Positions 12,405 to 23,625 of a DNA stretch of 64,000 nucleotides are shown here, piece by piece; the stretch's first letter is position 1, and the number at the start of each line of letters is the position of its first letter. The stretch spans positions 932,001 through 996,000 of the forward strand of contig NC_092679.1 in assembly GCF_964355755.1 (NCBI RefSeq), given 5' to 3'. The translations under genes were made by a program, and so were the position numbers. Below the pieces are notes generated by a model, which ran no database searches, was not told the DNA's origin, and saw nothing but the letters and a program-made list of their open reading frames with translations. The DNA is from Antedon mediterranea (Eukaryota > Echinodermata > Crinoidea > Comatulida > Antedonidae).

Positions 12405-13163
12405 AATAATGCATGTTTGAGGGTTTAATGGTCTACTATGACAGTATGTTGACATTCAAGCTTGAATTGATGCTCATGTGAACACACGTTTAAGACTAGT
12501 GTCTGCTAATATTGATAACTGCCAATATCATACAAAATAAGACAGTAATTTGATGAACAACACGTGTAGAAACATCCTTGGATAATTAATTGAATACGTT
12601 ACAATCATGTACACTACAGCAAATATCAATTTGTGGTTGACTGGTATTGTGCCAGTATTCAATATCATTGATCATAGTGATTAAGACAAATTATGTTGTT
12701 GTTATGGGCGTTGCTATGCATCTATAAAATCAATCAATTGTATTTTATATTTATAACTTAAGTTAAATGTGAATTTATATAGTCTATTATATTGGAAAGT
12801 GAACAAAGAACTACATTGTGTGCAAATCCAACTTTTTTTCCGCCAAAATAAAATCAATATACTACAAAAGGCTGTAATACATTATTAAGTATATCTTTAT
12901 ATTGTAGCATATCATTATTTCAGGGTTGACAATGGCGGATTGAGGATTTTGAAATGGGGAAGCGGGTGGGGAAGTTACCAAGGCCCTAGAAATTGTAAAA
13001 TGTAGCGCTGAAGGGCTATAACCGGCTGTCTTATATTTTGCATTGTATTTGACCATTAGTGGGCCTGGGCTTTTATACAAATTGAGTCTATACAGAGAGC
13101 TATATACTAAGATGTAGAAGGAAATATGTACTACTTGTTGTAGACAGTGCACAACATACATAC

Positions 13164-13227
13164 CTGCATTGCCCTGGAGTATTTGTACAGTTTGCATGAA
13201 GAAGATTACATCCAGTCTTACAAACAG
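13164..13227 (-). CDS. JAG: Notch ligand exon 5: first half of EGF1
   Basis: The 64-nt exon reads AVCKTGCNLLHANCTNTPGQ then C, phase 1 in and phase 2 out. It aligns with the vertebrate segment that follows the DSL domain (ICxxGCxxxHGxC...PGxC). The glycine of the usual H-G pair is alanine here. It lies on the minus strand inside a longer open frame whose remainder is intron. Confidence 0.9.
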
Positions 13228-14226
13228 CTACAAAATAAAAAGAATTATCAAATGTAATAATAAACATACTTTGTTGTCATTTTCAGCAATTTTCCTTTGG
13301 ATTTAGGGGAAAATGGCAAAATCAACACTGTGTACAGAGTTGTCAATATATAGACTGAAACTAAAATTAACCTCATAAAACTTCTAGAAAGTAGGAAGAC
13401 TTTTGCCATATTTCCCTCTGACTGTTTGGAATTATATTCTATGATAAATGCAGAGTGGAAAACAGGTTTAAAGGCATCATCATCAATATCTATCACATCT
13501 TCTATATCACCTCCTATCAACACAATATTCTCATTAACACATTGCCTCAACATCATTATCCACAATTAAACAATTAATTTTCATTACAGTTTAATGTTTC
13601 TTATCATTGTCCTGTTCGTAGCACCAAAAGGCCGCCGCCATCGGTATGCTGTAAACTTACTCAACTAATTTACTGACAATTAGGTGGAATTTTACAACTA
13701 GTAATTCAATAAAAACGAATAAATGGCAATCAGAAGTGAATCTATTTTCCTGATTTCAGGTTGTTCTCCCAGATGTAAAATGCAGCAAATCCATCAAACA
13801 TAATTGTTGTAAAATGCTTGATAGATATAATATCCTTGGGAATTTGTACGAATTATAAAGGTGGTTTGTTTCTGTAATTACCATCACAACCCAACTGTCA
13901 AAATATTAAGAATGTATTTCACACGGAACAGAGAAAACTTTTTGTATACAAGTAATTTTGAGTTTTTGAGTATTCTCCTCAGACTGCCAGTCACTCCATC
14001 ATCAAATAGTTTTCAACAAGTCACACCAGTGTTTATTTTATAATTTAATATATTTTGCCACCAATTATCTGATGTTTGAGATCAAAGGGGAATAAAACAT
14101 AAATAAAGACAAGTCTGATCTGGTATGTACATTCCATTCATTACTTCAATCAATGTTTGAGACATGAACTAAAGACTTCTGGCCTTACGAAAAATGTTAT
14201 AACTTATACAGAGAAAATATTGTTTT

Positions 14227-14410
14227 AAGCTCTGTCTACACTATCAAACTTTATGTGACACAAAAATGTCATGTACCCATTATATTGACATGATGATGTC
14301 ATATCACTACCATATTGGGGCATATCACTACCATATTGGGGCATATCACTACCATATTTGGGCACATCACAATTTTTTTGTCAAACTAATTTATAGTGGA
14401 GACAGAGCTT
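14227..14410. mobile_element. Family A inverted-repeat element (MITE-like)
   Basis: Begins AAGCTCTGTCTACACTATCA and ends with the inverted form GGAGACAGAGCTT. The centre holds three tandem copies of a 21-bp CATATCACTACCATATTGGG-type unit, so copy number inside the element varies between family members. Within intron 4 of the Notch ligand. Confidence 0.8.
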
Positions 14411-14916
14411 TAGCATGTACACATTTAAAAAAACAATTTAGAGCTTTGGTTATTGGACAACACAAAAATGTGTGTATCTAACGTTAACACCACCATCAAC
14501 AACAACACTAGTGACCATCTAAGTTCAAACAGCAACCAACATCTTTATTACCATCTTCTGTACAAAATACTAACACCATAGTTCTACTAGCACCTTTCAT
14601 ACATCACCCTCCAGAAACAAAGATCCCTCAAAATTATTACCAGCTTTGTTTTGTTTCTTCTTGCATACATAATGTACTGTTAAAGTTTCATTGGATACTG
14701 GCCAGATGGTGAAATGGCAAGAAAGTTTGTACTTAATACCAGCATTTATCTTAATCTTTTACAAAAACATTGCCAATTTTAGTCTTGAATATAAAGTATT
14801 TTATAAATAAACCAAAGGATTAGATTCGTTAATAATGTTTGAAAGAAATATAATGAAAAGGACCATAAAGAAGAAAACATTTTTTATTTTATCTCATTAT
14901 TTATGCAACTGATGTT

Positions 14917-15080
14917 AAGCTTTGTCTACACTACTGTATCAAACTAGTTTGACAAAAAAGGTGTTGTACCCAAATATGGTAGTGATATGCCCAAATATGA
15001 TAGTGATATCATCATGTCCATATACACTATGAGCACATCACAGTTTGTTGTCACATAAACTTTGATAGTATAGACAGAGC
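14917..15080. mobile_element. Family A inverted-repeat element (MITE-like)
   Basis: Starts AAGCTTTGTCTACACTACTG and ends TTTGATAGTATAGACAGAGC. The centre carries CCAAATATGGTAGTGATATG-type repeats in the orientation opposite to the copy at 14,227. Confidence 0.8.
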
Positions 15081-15512
15081 AAGGGAAAGACCAAGCAAAG
15101 ATCATTTTACCAGATAATAATAATATCCTTTAATTATCCAATCAAATTCACTCATGGGAAGCATTTTTAATGAAGCAAGTAATCATTATTAAACCAAATT
15201 ATTATTAATATTCCACTGGGTACACATTTATTCTCCTGGGTTACAAACAATGAATATAACCATCCTTCATTAACCAAGTTCATATCATCAGCAAATATAC
15301 GAAGGAAAATACTATTTCATTTACCATCACCTTGGCGTTAATTGAAACTGCTATTACCAGCACCATTCTGTACCCTCACCACAGACATGTGGTAACATCA
15401 ACTCTTTACCACTAGATAAGTCATCCACCATCAAAATAGTAAAGTATAAAAGCAGGCTAGGTTATACGTCAAACTGATATAAACTTATACCCAATTTTAT
15501 GTTCAATGGTTT

Positions 15513-15669
15513 AAAGCTACTGTTTACACTATCAAACCCGTTTGAAAGTGTGATATGTTTAAATATGTTAGTGATATGCCCAAATGTGGTAGTGATATGA
15601 CATCATCATGTCCATATATGGGCACATCATCATTTTTTCAAATAAAGTTTGGTAGTGTAGACAGAGCTT
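15513..15669. mobile_element. Family A inverted-repeat element (MITE-like)
   Basis: Begins AAAGCTACTGTTTACACTAT and ends GTTTGGTAGTGTAGACAGAG then CTT. The interior has two AAAT.TGGTAGTGATATG units and CATCATGTCCATATATGGGC. It ends about 40 bp from the DSL exon donor. Confidence 0.8.
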
Positions 15670-15706
15670 AAGATTTAAGCCTTACTACCAAAAGTTGAAG
15701 ACATAC

Positions 15707-15970
15707 CTTCATTACAATTGGAGCCTATCCAGCCTTCGTGGCATACTTTATTTCCAAACATGTCGCACGTGAAGTGCCGTGAAACATTGTGCGGTCGACA
15801 GTACTTATTACACGTATCGCCATAGTAGTATTGGTCACATATTACCCGTAACTTGTAACCAAACATTATGCCATTGTTGTTCACGTTCCTGTGGTTAATC
15901 GTTGACGACCAAGTTGCGTTTGGCTTAATGACATTGTGAAAGAACGAACGCTCAATCAAGTTACCTTCTC
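15707..15970 (-). CDS. JAG: Notch ligand exon 4: DSL (Delta/Serrate/Lag-2) domain
   Basis: The 264-nt exon enters and leaves in phase 1. It encodes a pre-DSL segment and then the DSL domain beginning VICDQYYYGDTCNKYCRP, with six cysteines at about residues 208, 217, 221, 232, 240 and 249. Spacing matches Jagged except between Cys3 and Cys4, which is one residue shorter (10 instead of 11). That loop reads RPHNVSRHFT, so the usual RPRDDxFGH Notch-contact motif is missing and an N-V-S glycosylation sequon appears. The exon ends ...GWIGSNCNE, donor GTATGT. Confidence 0.95.
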
Positions 15971-16270
15971 CTAAAAAAACAAAAAACAAGTTGATACATA
16001 CAATTTAAATATCAGGTTGCTTATAAAATTATATTTTTTTAGTGCCATATGTTGGAAAAATGCAGGAGGAAATATGTCAAAATTATTCTATCGCAGTTAC
16101 TACAGAAACTACATCTTGTTTTTATCTATATCATTCATAATATACATACACTGTTTGCAATGACCAGATTGCCTCATAACTCTGAATCCACATACAAAAT
16201 TATTTTATTAGTATTCTGCATTTGGTCTTGAAAACGATCTGATTAGTATTTTTTGTTAAATTTCAAACAA

Positions 16271-16396
16271 GAGATGATGGCATACATTTTGCAGAAACAC
16301 ATTTACTTTTATAAACGAGAGATGATGGCATACATTTTGCAGAAACACATTTACTTTTATAAACGAGAGATGATGGCATACATTTTGCAGAAACAC
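16271..16396. repeat. 48-bp tandem repeat, 2.6 copies
   Basis: Unit starts GAGATGATGGCATACATTTT at 16,271, 16,319 and 16,367, identical between copies. The period is a multiple of three, which explains the open frames seen across it on both strands. Confidence 0.95.
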
Positions 16397-16934
16397 ATAA
16401 GAATGTTACTTTTATTGGAATGTTATTTTTATAGTCATCGTTATTGACATTTTCCAAAGGTAGGGAATTTAAGCTTTGTTTTATCTTCATAGCATTACAT
16501 ACTTTAATTACATTTTAAATCATTGTTTCTATAAATTGTACTATATTGATTTAGAGGTGATGGGAGGGGAGGCGGGTGGGGTTCTCACGATCTGCCATTG
16601 ATTAAAAACTATTGATTACAACATCACCGCAACATTCCTAACGATCTGTCAGAAGATTAAAAGTTAAGTCTACCGTTAAAGTTTAAGTTATTGATCTGGT
16701 AATCTGCAAAGCAATGTAAAAGTATAATGAAAACTAGTTCTAGCTTCAAGGTGAAATGTGTGTGAAAGAGCTTTCAAATATTGTTTACGTTTACATGATT
16801 ATTAAGGGCCTGTTCAGACCTACAGAGTTTCGTATCGTACATGATGCACAACTCCATAGGTCTGAACCATAGAGATATTATAATTCACTATAATATATCT
16901 ATGATCTGAACATACCCTAAGTACTAGGCTAGCA

Positions 16935-17003
16935 TGGTAGATGTAATTTGACCAATGACAAACGATGGTTTGGAATCGCTCAGCTGTCATTGGTCAAAGT
17001 TTG
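16935..17003. mobile_element. Possible family B remnant with inverted CCAAT motifs
   Basis: TTTGACCAATGACAAACGAT and GTCATTGGTCAAAG form inverted halves like the core of the family B elements near 37-42 kb. The outer GGTTCCCA ends are absent. Confidence 0.45.
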
Positions 17004-17691
17004 TATCAACATCCTTTAGAATTGAGTTTAATCATATTCAGTATGATATTTTTACCGATCTCTTCATGTTGAAAGATTCTTTCAAAGTACGCTGCGATCT
17101 ATTTTTATCCCTTACAAAAAATAAACAATCTAATAAAAGAATGTGTTCATCACATCTCTGACAAACAAGTAAATATTATGAGTAAGGGATGACACTCATC
17201 AAAAGTAATCATAGGGTGCAGAGAGTATTTGGTTATAGGCCCATAGTAGACATCAATGGAAACCTAACCATCACATTAGGGATGTCTAGCCTATCACAGA
17301 TGACTTATCCATGGTTCGACCTTCTAAAAACACTTCAAACTAATTCCTCTAAATTACTAATAAAATGTTATGATCAAATGAATTGATAAAGCAGGTGAGA
17401 ATCTTTAATTACTTATTAATTTTATTGTCTGCTCATCAGTAAATAAAACATGTAATAATGAATGGTATGACAAGGATAGTGTGAGAAGGTATTTCAATAC
17501 CAAACAAATTAAATTAAATTTATTTATTGTAAATAGTGTTAATTTGAAATGATTATCTAACTATTATAAATGCAGCTTGTTTTCTAATTTAGTAGATGAT
17601 AAAATGATAACACTAATTGTAATTATCACAGTGCTAATGTTTAAACTATTAACAGAATGAATGCTGAGAACTTCCATTTATTGTATGTTTA

Positions 17692-17831
17692 AAGCTCTGT
17701 CCACACTATCAAACTAGTTTGACAAAAAAGTGTAATGTGCCCAAATATGGTAGTAATATGACATCATCATGTCCATATATGAGCACATCACATTTTTTGT
17801 CACATAAAGTTTGATAGTGTAGACAGGGCTT
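17692..17831. mobile_element. Family A inverted-repeat element (MITE-like)
   Basis: Compact and nearly complete: AAGCTCTGTCCACACTATCA at the left, TTTGATAGTGTAGACAGGGC at the right, flanked by TTTA/TTTAAA. It contains single CCAAATATGGTAGTAATATG and GTCCATATATGAGCACATCA blocks. It lies about 150 bp from exon 3. Confidence 0.85.
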
Positions 17832-17874
17832 TAAACATTTGTTATACTGTATGCCATTGGGTTTTTTCTCTATT

Positions 17875-17972
17875 GGAAGTGGGAAGGGGGGATGGAGGGG
17901 TGGCGAGAGAAGAGTAGAGAGAGAGGGGGTAGAAAGAAAGGGGGGAAGAGATAGAGGTAGAGATAGGGTCAA
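17875..17972. repeat. Polypurine/polypyrimidine tract next to exon 3
   Basis: About 95 bp on the plus strand is almost all G and A (for example GAAAGGGGGGAAGAGATAGA). On the coding strand it is a C/U-rich tract that starts 12 nt after the exon 3 donor. It could bind pyrimidine-tract splicing factors or form triplex DNA; both are inference. Confidence 0.8.
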
Positions 17973-17983
17973 AATAAATATAC

Positions 17984-18047
17984 CTGCTTTGCAGCTGTTA
18001 CTGTCCTCGTCCCAGTTGCGGACCTCAATTATGAGACTATAATCAAT
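17984..18047 (-). CDS. JAG: Notch ligand exon 3: MNNL-DSL linker
   Basis: This 64-nt exon codes for IDYSLIIEVRNWDEDSNSCK and A, entering in phase 0 and leaving in phase 1. S-LIIE after the aromatic-tryptophan end of exon 2 is the conserved last strand of the MNNL domain. The donor GTATAT is followed within about 20 nt by a long polypyrimidine tract in the sense strand, described separately. Confidence 0.88.
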
Positions 18048-19101
18048 CTGTAATATATAAAAAACTATGAATTAAAAACTAATTTATGTAGTATATTAAA
18101 ATAAAGCTCACTCATTTTGAGCATAAAACTGTTTGGTACCATCATTTACAGGCACTGTAGCTCAAACTAGTTTTCAGGTCTTTAGAATAAACTTTAACAA
18201 AAATATAACATCATTTTAAAAATGGAACATTGGTAACAAAAGAAATATACAACAATTAAAGATAAACACAATTACTTTTATTTTTTAACTGGCGGATATA
18301 TACCAAAAATATTTCAGTGAAAGTAAATTATATTTTACTACTACTACCTAGGAAGTTGTCTAGTGACTGTTTATTGTATCTATTAAATAGTTTATATCTT
18401 TATTTACCCTTCAGGGTCAATTCCAACAAAGCAACCTACTTCATTTCGGTAAACATCTTAAGCTCACTCAATAAAAACAACACTAAATATTACCTAATAT
18501 ATAAATAAAGACACAGACACATCTGATAAAAGAGTGTATGGGGTCAGGAGGGGTCAGGAGGGGTGAAAGCAGAATAGCACACTGTTATTGGTAAATAATG
18601 ATACTATTTATATTAATTTGCTCAGCCTCAAGGTGCTGTAAAATAACGCACAATTTTCTGTCCAGAGAATGGTAGGATTCTTTTAAATTTCTGGGTTGTC
18701 CCTTGTTTAAAGTTTAGTAATACCCTCTTTAGGGACCGGTGTGGACAACCATTTCTGATTAAGTTCAATATTCTGCATAAATCATGTCTAAGCATATCAA
18801 GGCTATGAAGCTTATACAAAATTAACTTTTAAAAAGATTGAATATTTTGAATTCCAAAGATCCAACATCATTATAATGTTACAGGGTCTTTTGAAAGCAT
18901 TAATCATAATGTTAACCTTTGGACTAGTCTAGTTGATGGATGCATTTGTCTTGTGGGTTGAAAATGGATGTCTTGATGTCCATAATAATAAATGGGCTTA
19001 TATACCGCATTATGCAAAGCCTAATGCGTCTGAGAAAAGAAATAAGCTGAAAACTAAGAGAAAAAAGAGTGAAGTTTTCAGAGCAGCCAAAAAAAACCAT
19101 A

Positions 19102-19232
19102 AAGCTCTGTCCGCGCTAACAAACTTTATATGACAAAAAATGTGATGTCCCATATATGGACATGATGATGTCATATCACTGTCATTAAAGCATATCACTA
19201 CCATATTTGGGCACTTTTTTGTCAAAGTAGTC
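19102..19232. mobile_element. Family A inverted-repeat element, right end decayed
   Basis: Left end AAGCTCTGTCCGCGCTAACA is present and the right TIR has decayed to GTCAAAGTAGTCAAAT. The inner CATATATGGACATGATGATG block is intact. Confidence 0.7.
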
Positions 19233-20025
19233 AAATCTTAAATGCGGTTTTAAAAACTCCATTCTCAATCATAAAAACCGGTTTTAAAACGGTTACGTAC
19301 AGCAATTCTCAATTTCATCTCATCTTAATAATTATTATCATTTACTATTTAAGTGCAAAAATATTCTGAGTAGCTTAAGAATGTCTTTATGTTGTAAACA
19401 TTCTTTTTTAATATTCTGTTGTGGCTCTTTGTTCAATTCAAATTATAAATACATTTTTCCCTACTAATTTATAAGCAGTACCTGCTTAACTTGCTGTTTT
19501 AAAGTACAAACTTGATTTTTCAGATTATACAATCAAACATCAGACTACATTATATGTAATATGTTTTAGATAAATATTTATTAGTGGCAGGCATGTTAAT
19601 AAAAATATTCTATCCGCAATTTAAGTTCCAGACAATGTGCATTCAAATTGTGTAATGCGGTTGCACTACAGTACAGTATGTATCACATGTGATGCTGTAT
19701 TATGTCAAGGTTTGCTTACTGTATTATGGTTTACTCTATGATACAGGCATCATATGTGAAATATATATGACACTATATTATATAATTTTAAAACATTATT
19801 TGAATCATTGAACATTTTAATACCGTAATAGTTAATACTGGTTGTTTTAAATCATTTTAAAACAGTAATTGTAACATTACAGGAGGTATAGAACCATGTA
19901 GTGTTTTATCCATCAGTCATATGTTACTTGAATGTGTCAGGTTTATTTGCGATTATTACATCTAATCCGATAACAAAGAATTTAATAGCTAAATACACAA
20001 GTACATAACTTTCACCAACATAGCG

Positions 20026-20082
20026 TTCCCACAATATATACAGCAGGTAACAATAGTGTGATGTTTACACGAACCGTGGGAA
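20026..20082. promoter_or_regulatory. Candidate Notch-response module: two CSL sites with E-box, SOX and FOX motifs
   Basis: TTCCCACA (20,026-20,033, reverse of TGTGGGAA) and CGTGGGAA (20,075-20,082) both match the CSL/Su(H) consensus YGTGRGAA in opposite orientation. Between them are CAGGTAA (E-box-like), AACAATAG (SOX) at 20,049 and TGTTTAC (FOX) at 20,063. The module lies in intron 2 of a Notch ligand. Single matches are expected by chance; the pairing is what is suggestive. Confidence 0.35.
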
Positions 20083-23000
20083 TGCAAGTAGTCTCACTAT
20101 TGATGGCTATAATTGTTGAGTGTGTAAAGGCAACTTAATGATATTTATTAGCCCTACAATACACACGCAAGCGATAAACCTAAACAGAAACAACAAATTA
20201 AAATCTACTTCTTTTGATTTCGACGACTATTTCTATGTTTGTCAGAAGTTTGCAGTGACAAAGTTCTAAGATAAGAATTGATAATATTGTGTGATTGATT
20301 TATACATAAGTGTCAGTATAGCACGCGTTAGGTGCTCTCACACTTGTGTTTACCTTTCCCACACAAGTTCACAAAACACCTGAATTGATTTTATTGAAAT
20401 TTCTCTTAGTGCACTCAACCTTGTCGTCATGATTCAGATTGTCAGAATGTAAAATGGTATATAAATAGAGATTCATACCCCCTATAAAAAAAACTGTATT
20501 TGTTTATTTTCTACACTTTCAACACCGAGAAACTTGCCAAATAAAGGAAGGATTTATATACAGTAATTATTATGCTTTTTAAATAAAACAGTAAAATATA
20601 GCACATTTCATTTTATGAAAAAAACAGCGTCCATATTTGTCTATAAAAGCATGATATTGCGCAAATCTGTTTACTACAAGTCATATTACAGAAAAGTTTT
20701 ACGCTACATAGTTGCTTAATCATCCTCAACACAATGTCATATGGTAGTAATTAATTAATGCTAAAAACGCAACAAAAAGCAGAAGTCTATATTATAATAG
20801 CGCTAATTCGAAATTTGATACTCTAACAGCTCCTAAAAGCGGTACTAGCGCCATTCGCGCTGGGGCACATTTTAATTCCTCCTTATTCATTAAAGCTACT
20901 GTATGTTTAAGAACAGCAAATTGGTATAAAATGTGTTTCTAAAAGCATAAATAAATAAATGGGCATAAAATGTATTACACCAGCATTTAATGGCACAAAA
21001 CATATTACTGTACTGTATTACCAAAAATAAATGGCACAAATATTAATATTATTATCCAAATTAAATTGCACAAAATATATTATTACCCAAATAAATAATA
21101 CAAAATATAATAAAATGGCATAATATATTTAAGCATAATTCTATACAACAAAGGATCTTCTTTATTATGAACCATTTTTAAAAATAATAAAATTTAGGTG
21201 CAGTACCAGTAGAATTTATCACAATGGTACGTTTACGTTCTTATCACTTAACGATTGATTGTAGATATCTATTAATAATTTACTGCCTAAAGTAACAAGA
21301 TTTTTAGTTTAAATAGATTTGTAAGTTTGAAGATAAAGGAGTAGTATTTTATTGTTTTTTATATATTTTTTTCATGTATTATAAATATATGTATTGTAAG
21401 GGCCCCTCATGAGATACGCATTTACTTCTATTGCAGGCCCCAGTTATTATTGTTATAACTGAATAAATGTGTATTATAAAAGAGGAAAATTAGGCTCCAT
21501 TATGGTACACTTTAAGCCACTAGCTTAGGCCTAGACCTAACATGATTTTAGAAAGCCACTATCCTTGTAAAATGTTTGCGTTATTGCCTATTGTTTACAA
21601 CAACCTTTTTCTTTAACTAACATTAATAAGACATAGGAGCTATAATAATGTACATTAAAAAACATTTTCATCTAATATTTATTTATATATTAAAAAAATC
21701 TTTTCAATAACAATGAAAAAGTAAATTACAAATATTATCTTAAAAAGGCCATATCAAATTATTTTTTAAAAACATACGTTTATAAATTATTTTATTTATT
21801 GGTGAAACAACATGCTGATATACTATAGATGCTTACAAACAAAATTTCATAAATTGAACAGCTAAACAATTAGCATGAGTAAATATGGATTATTGGCTTA
21901 ATAACACAACATAAGAAAACACTGACAACTGGAAGCTATAGTATTGGTTCAGGTGCTTAAGTCCAATGACATTTCGTTGACACACACGTGGTTAACAAAC
22001 GCCATTCGTTACCTTTAGCAAACTATAAGTTTAACGCTCTCTACCCACCGTTCTAACCCTCTTTACTATTCAAATCAATTTTACAGCTAATATTACAAAT
22101 TTGTATCCATTTACATCGCTAAGCATCCACAAACAATAACTGTGTACTTGAAATTGTTGCAGTGACATTCTTTTCGAGTCGGCGCATCTATTGTACACAA
22201 CGTATATTTGACTTGATTAACCTACTGTAATATAGCTGAAACAGGTTTTGTGAGTGACTTGCATAATACAATGTACTGTCACACAACACTGTGTGTGCCT
22301 TTCTATTGTGCTGAGCTGTTAAATAAATTACACTTGAATTCACATGTGTAATTTGATCTTATTAAACATGTGACTTGTAACTTATTTCAAAGTGACGTCG
22401 TTAACTTGATATCATTGCAATTAAAAAGATGAATACAAAGTATGCTTTACTGTATATCAGAATGATGCTGCATATCAGCATTGAGAAAACAAGAATGAAG
22501 ATATTCTGTTGAGAATAAGTTCTTATGCCGTTTGCTGTATAGTGAAATTGAACTGTGTAGGCCTAGGTATTATTAACACACGACTTAGCTAACAAGTCAT
22601 ATTTAATCAATGTGTTCTGTACGTCGCTTGCTTGCAGGTGACGATCAATGTATTCTGTTGTTTTTGTCAGAGTAATTCTCAACGACACCCGACTCTCTCC
22701 ACCCCACTAGGTGGGAGAATTACCGTCTCGAAATTAGACTGTGGTAGTTCCGCAAAATGACCAAAGAAACCATGGCAACCGTACACTTTGATGGAATACA
22801 CCTTTACCGTTGAAACAAAGCCAGTGAAGAAAAAATACTTGTTCTCAGGACTTCATTTCCCAAAGGAATAAAAACGAATATTTATTAATTTTTAGAATCT
22901 GTTGCTAATTAAGAAAGGTAATAATTTACAGCTGAGTTCTACATCATTATTTAAGTACAAACTTACTTTTGTTTTGGTGATAATAGAAATATAATAAATC

Positions 23001-23311
23001 AAAAAGCAAGATATAATATGGTTATGTTTGAATGGCCTTGTAATTCAAAGCATCATTCAAACATCCATGGTTTATATGTACCCAGTTTTTTTACAAAAAA
23101 TAATCATTTTCTTAATAAAAATTATCCATGTAATATTATTTATGAACTTGTAAGTGTAAGCAGTAATAGGTTTTTTTTTATTTTCAAATTATTGTTCAGC
23201 CGAAAGGATGCAATTAGATATCATCAAAATCTCACAACAATATCTTCAAACAAATCACAGTGGTTACCTAATATCCCAGGGTAGCACGTTCAAAATAGTT
23301 CCACTACTTAA

Positions 23312-23625
23312 TCTTAGAATGTAAATATTTCTCACATGGTCAGATGAAAATGAAAATATATTAATAATGATGACATTTTTCTTCTTTTATGATATAAATG
23401 TAATTTTTTATTTAGTACAATATATTCTTTATACAAACATGTCTATTTTACAGGAGGTTGGAATCTTAGAATGGTGAGACAAAAATGCAAAATGAAAATA
23501 TATTTAATGATGACATTTTTCTTCCTTTATGATATAATGAAATCTTTAAAAAAAAGTACAATAATTATATTCTTTATACAAAAGCGAGTTCAAAGAAACA
23601 GGACTGTTTTACAGGCTGAGGTTGG
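23312..23625. repeat. Diverged tandem duplication, about 152 bp unit
   Basis: CTTAGAATG at 23,312 and 23,464 begins two related segments sharing AATGATGACATTTTTCTTC, TTTATGATATAA, ATATTCTTTATACAAA and ATTTTACAGG/GTTTTACAGG..GTTGGAAT. Numerous substitutions show it is old. Confidence 0.7.

Larger units (their letters stand above)
10750..13163. other. Intron 5 of the Notch ligand
   Basis: AT-rich intronic sequence. It contains the 10,910 hairpin and a half-copy of inverted-repeat family A at about 12,342-12,404. No exon or RNA gene was recognised. Confidence 0.5.
13228..15706. other. Intron 4 of the Notch ligand
   Basis: AT-rich intronic sequence with three family A elements (14.2, 14.9 and 15.5 kb). 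An open frame at 13,248-13,565 on the minus strand shows no family signature. No other feature was recognised. Confidence 0.5.

Noticed and set aside
12862-13197. Minus-strand 111-codon open frame
   Set aside because: Only its first part overlaps the EGF1 exon (13,164-13,227), and in another reading frame; the rest is intron.
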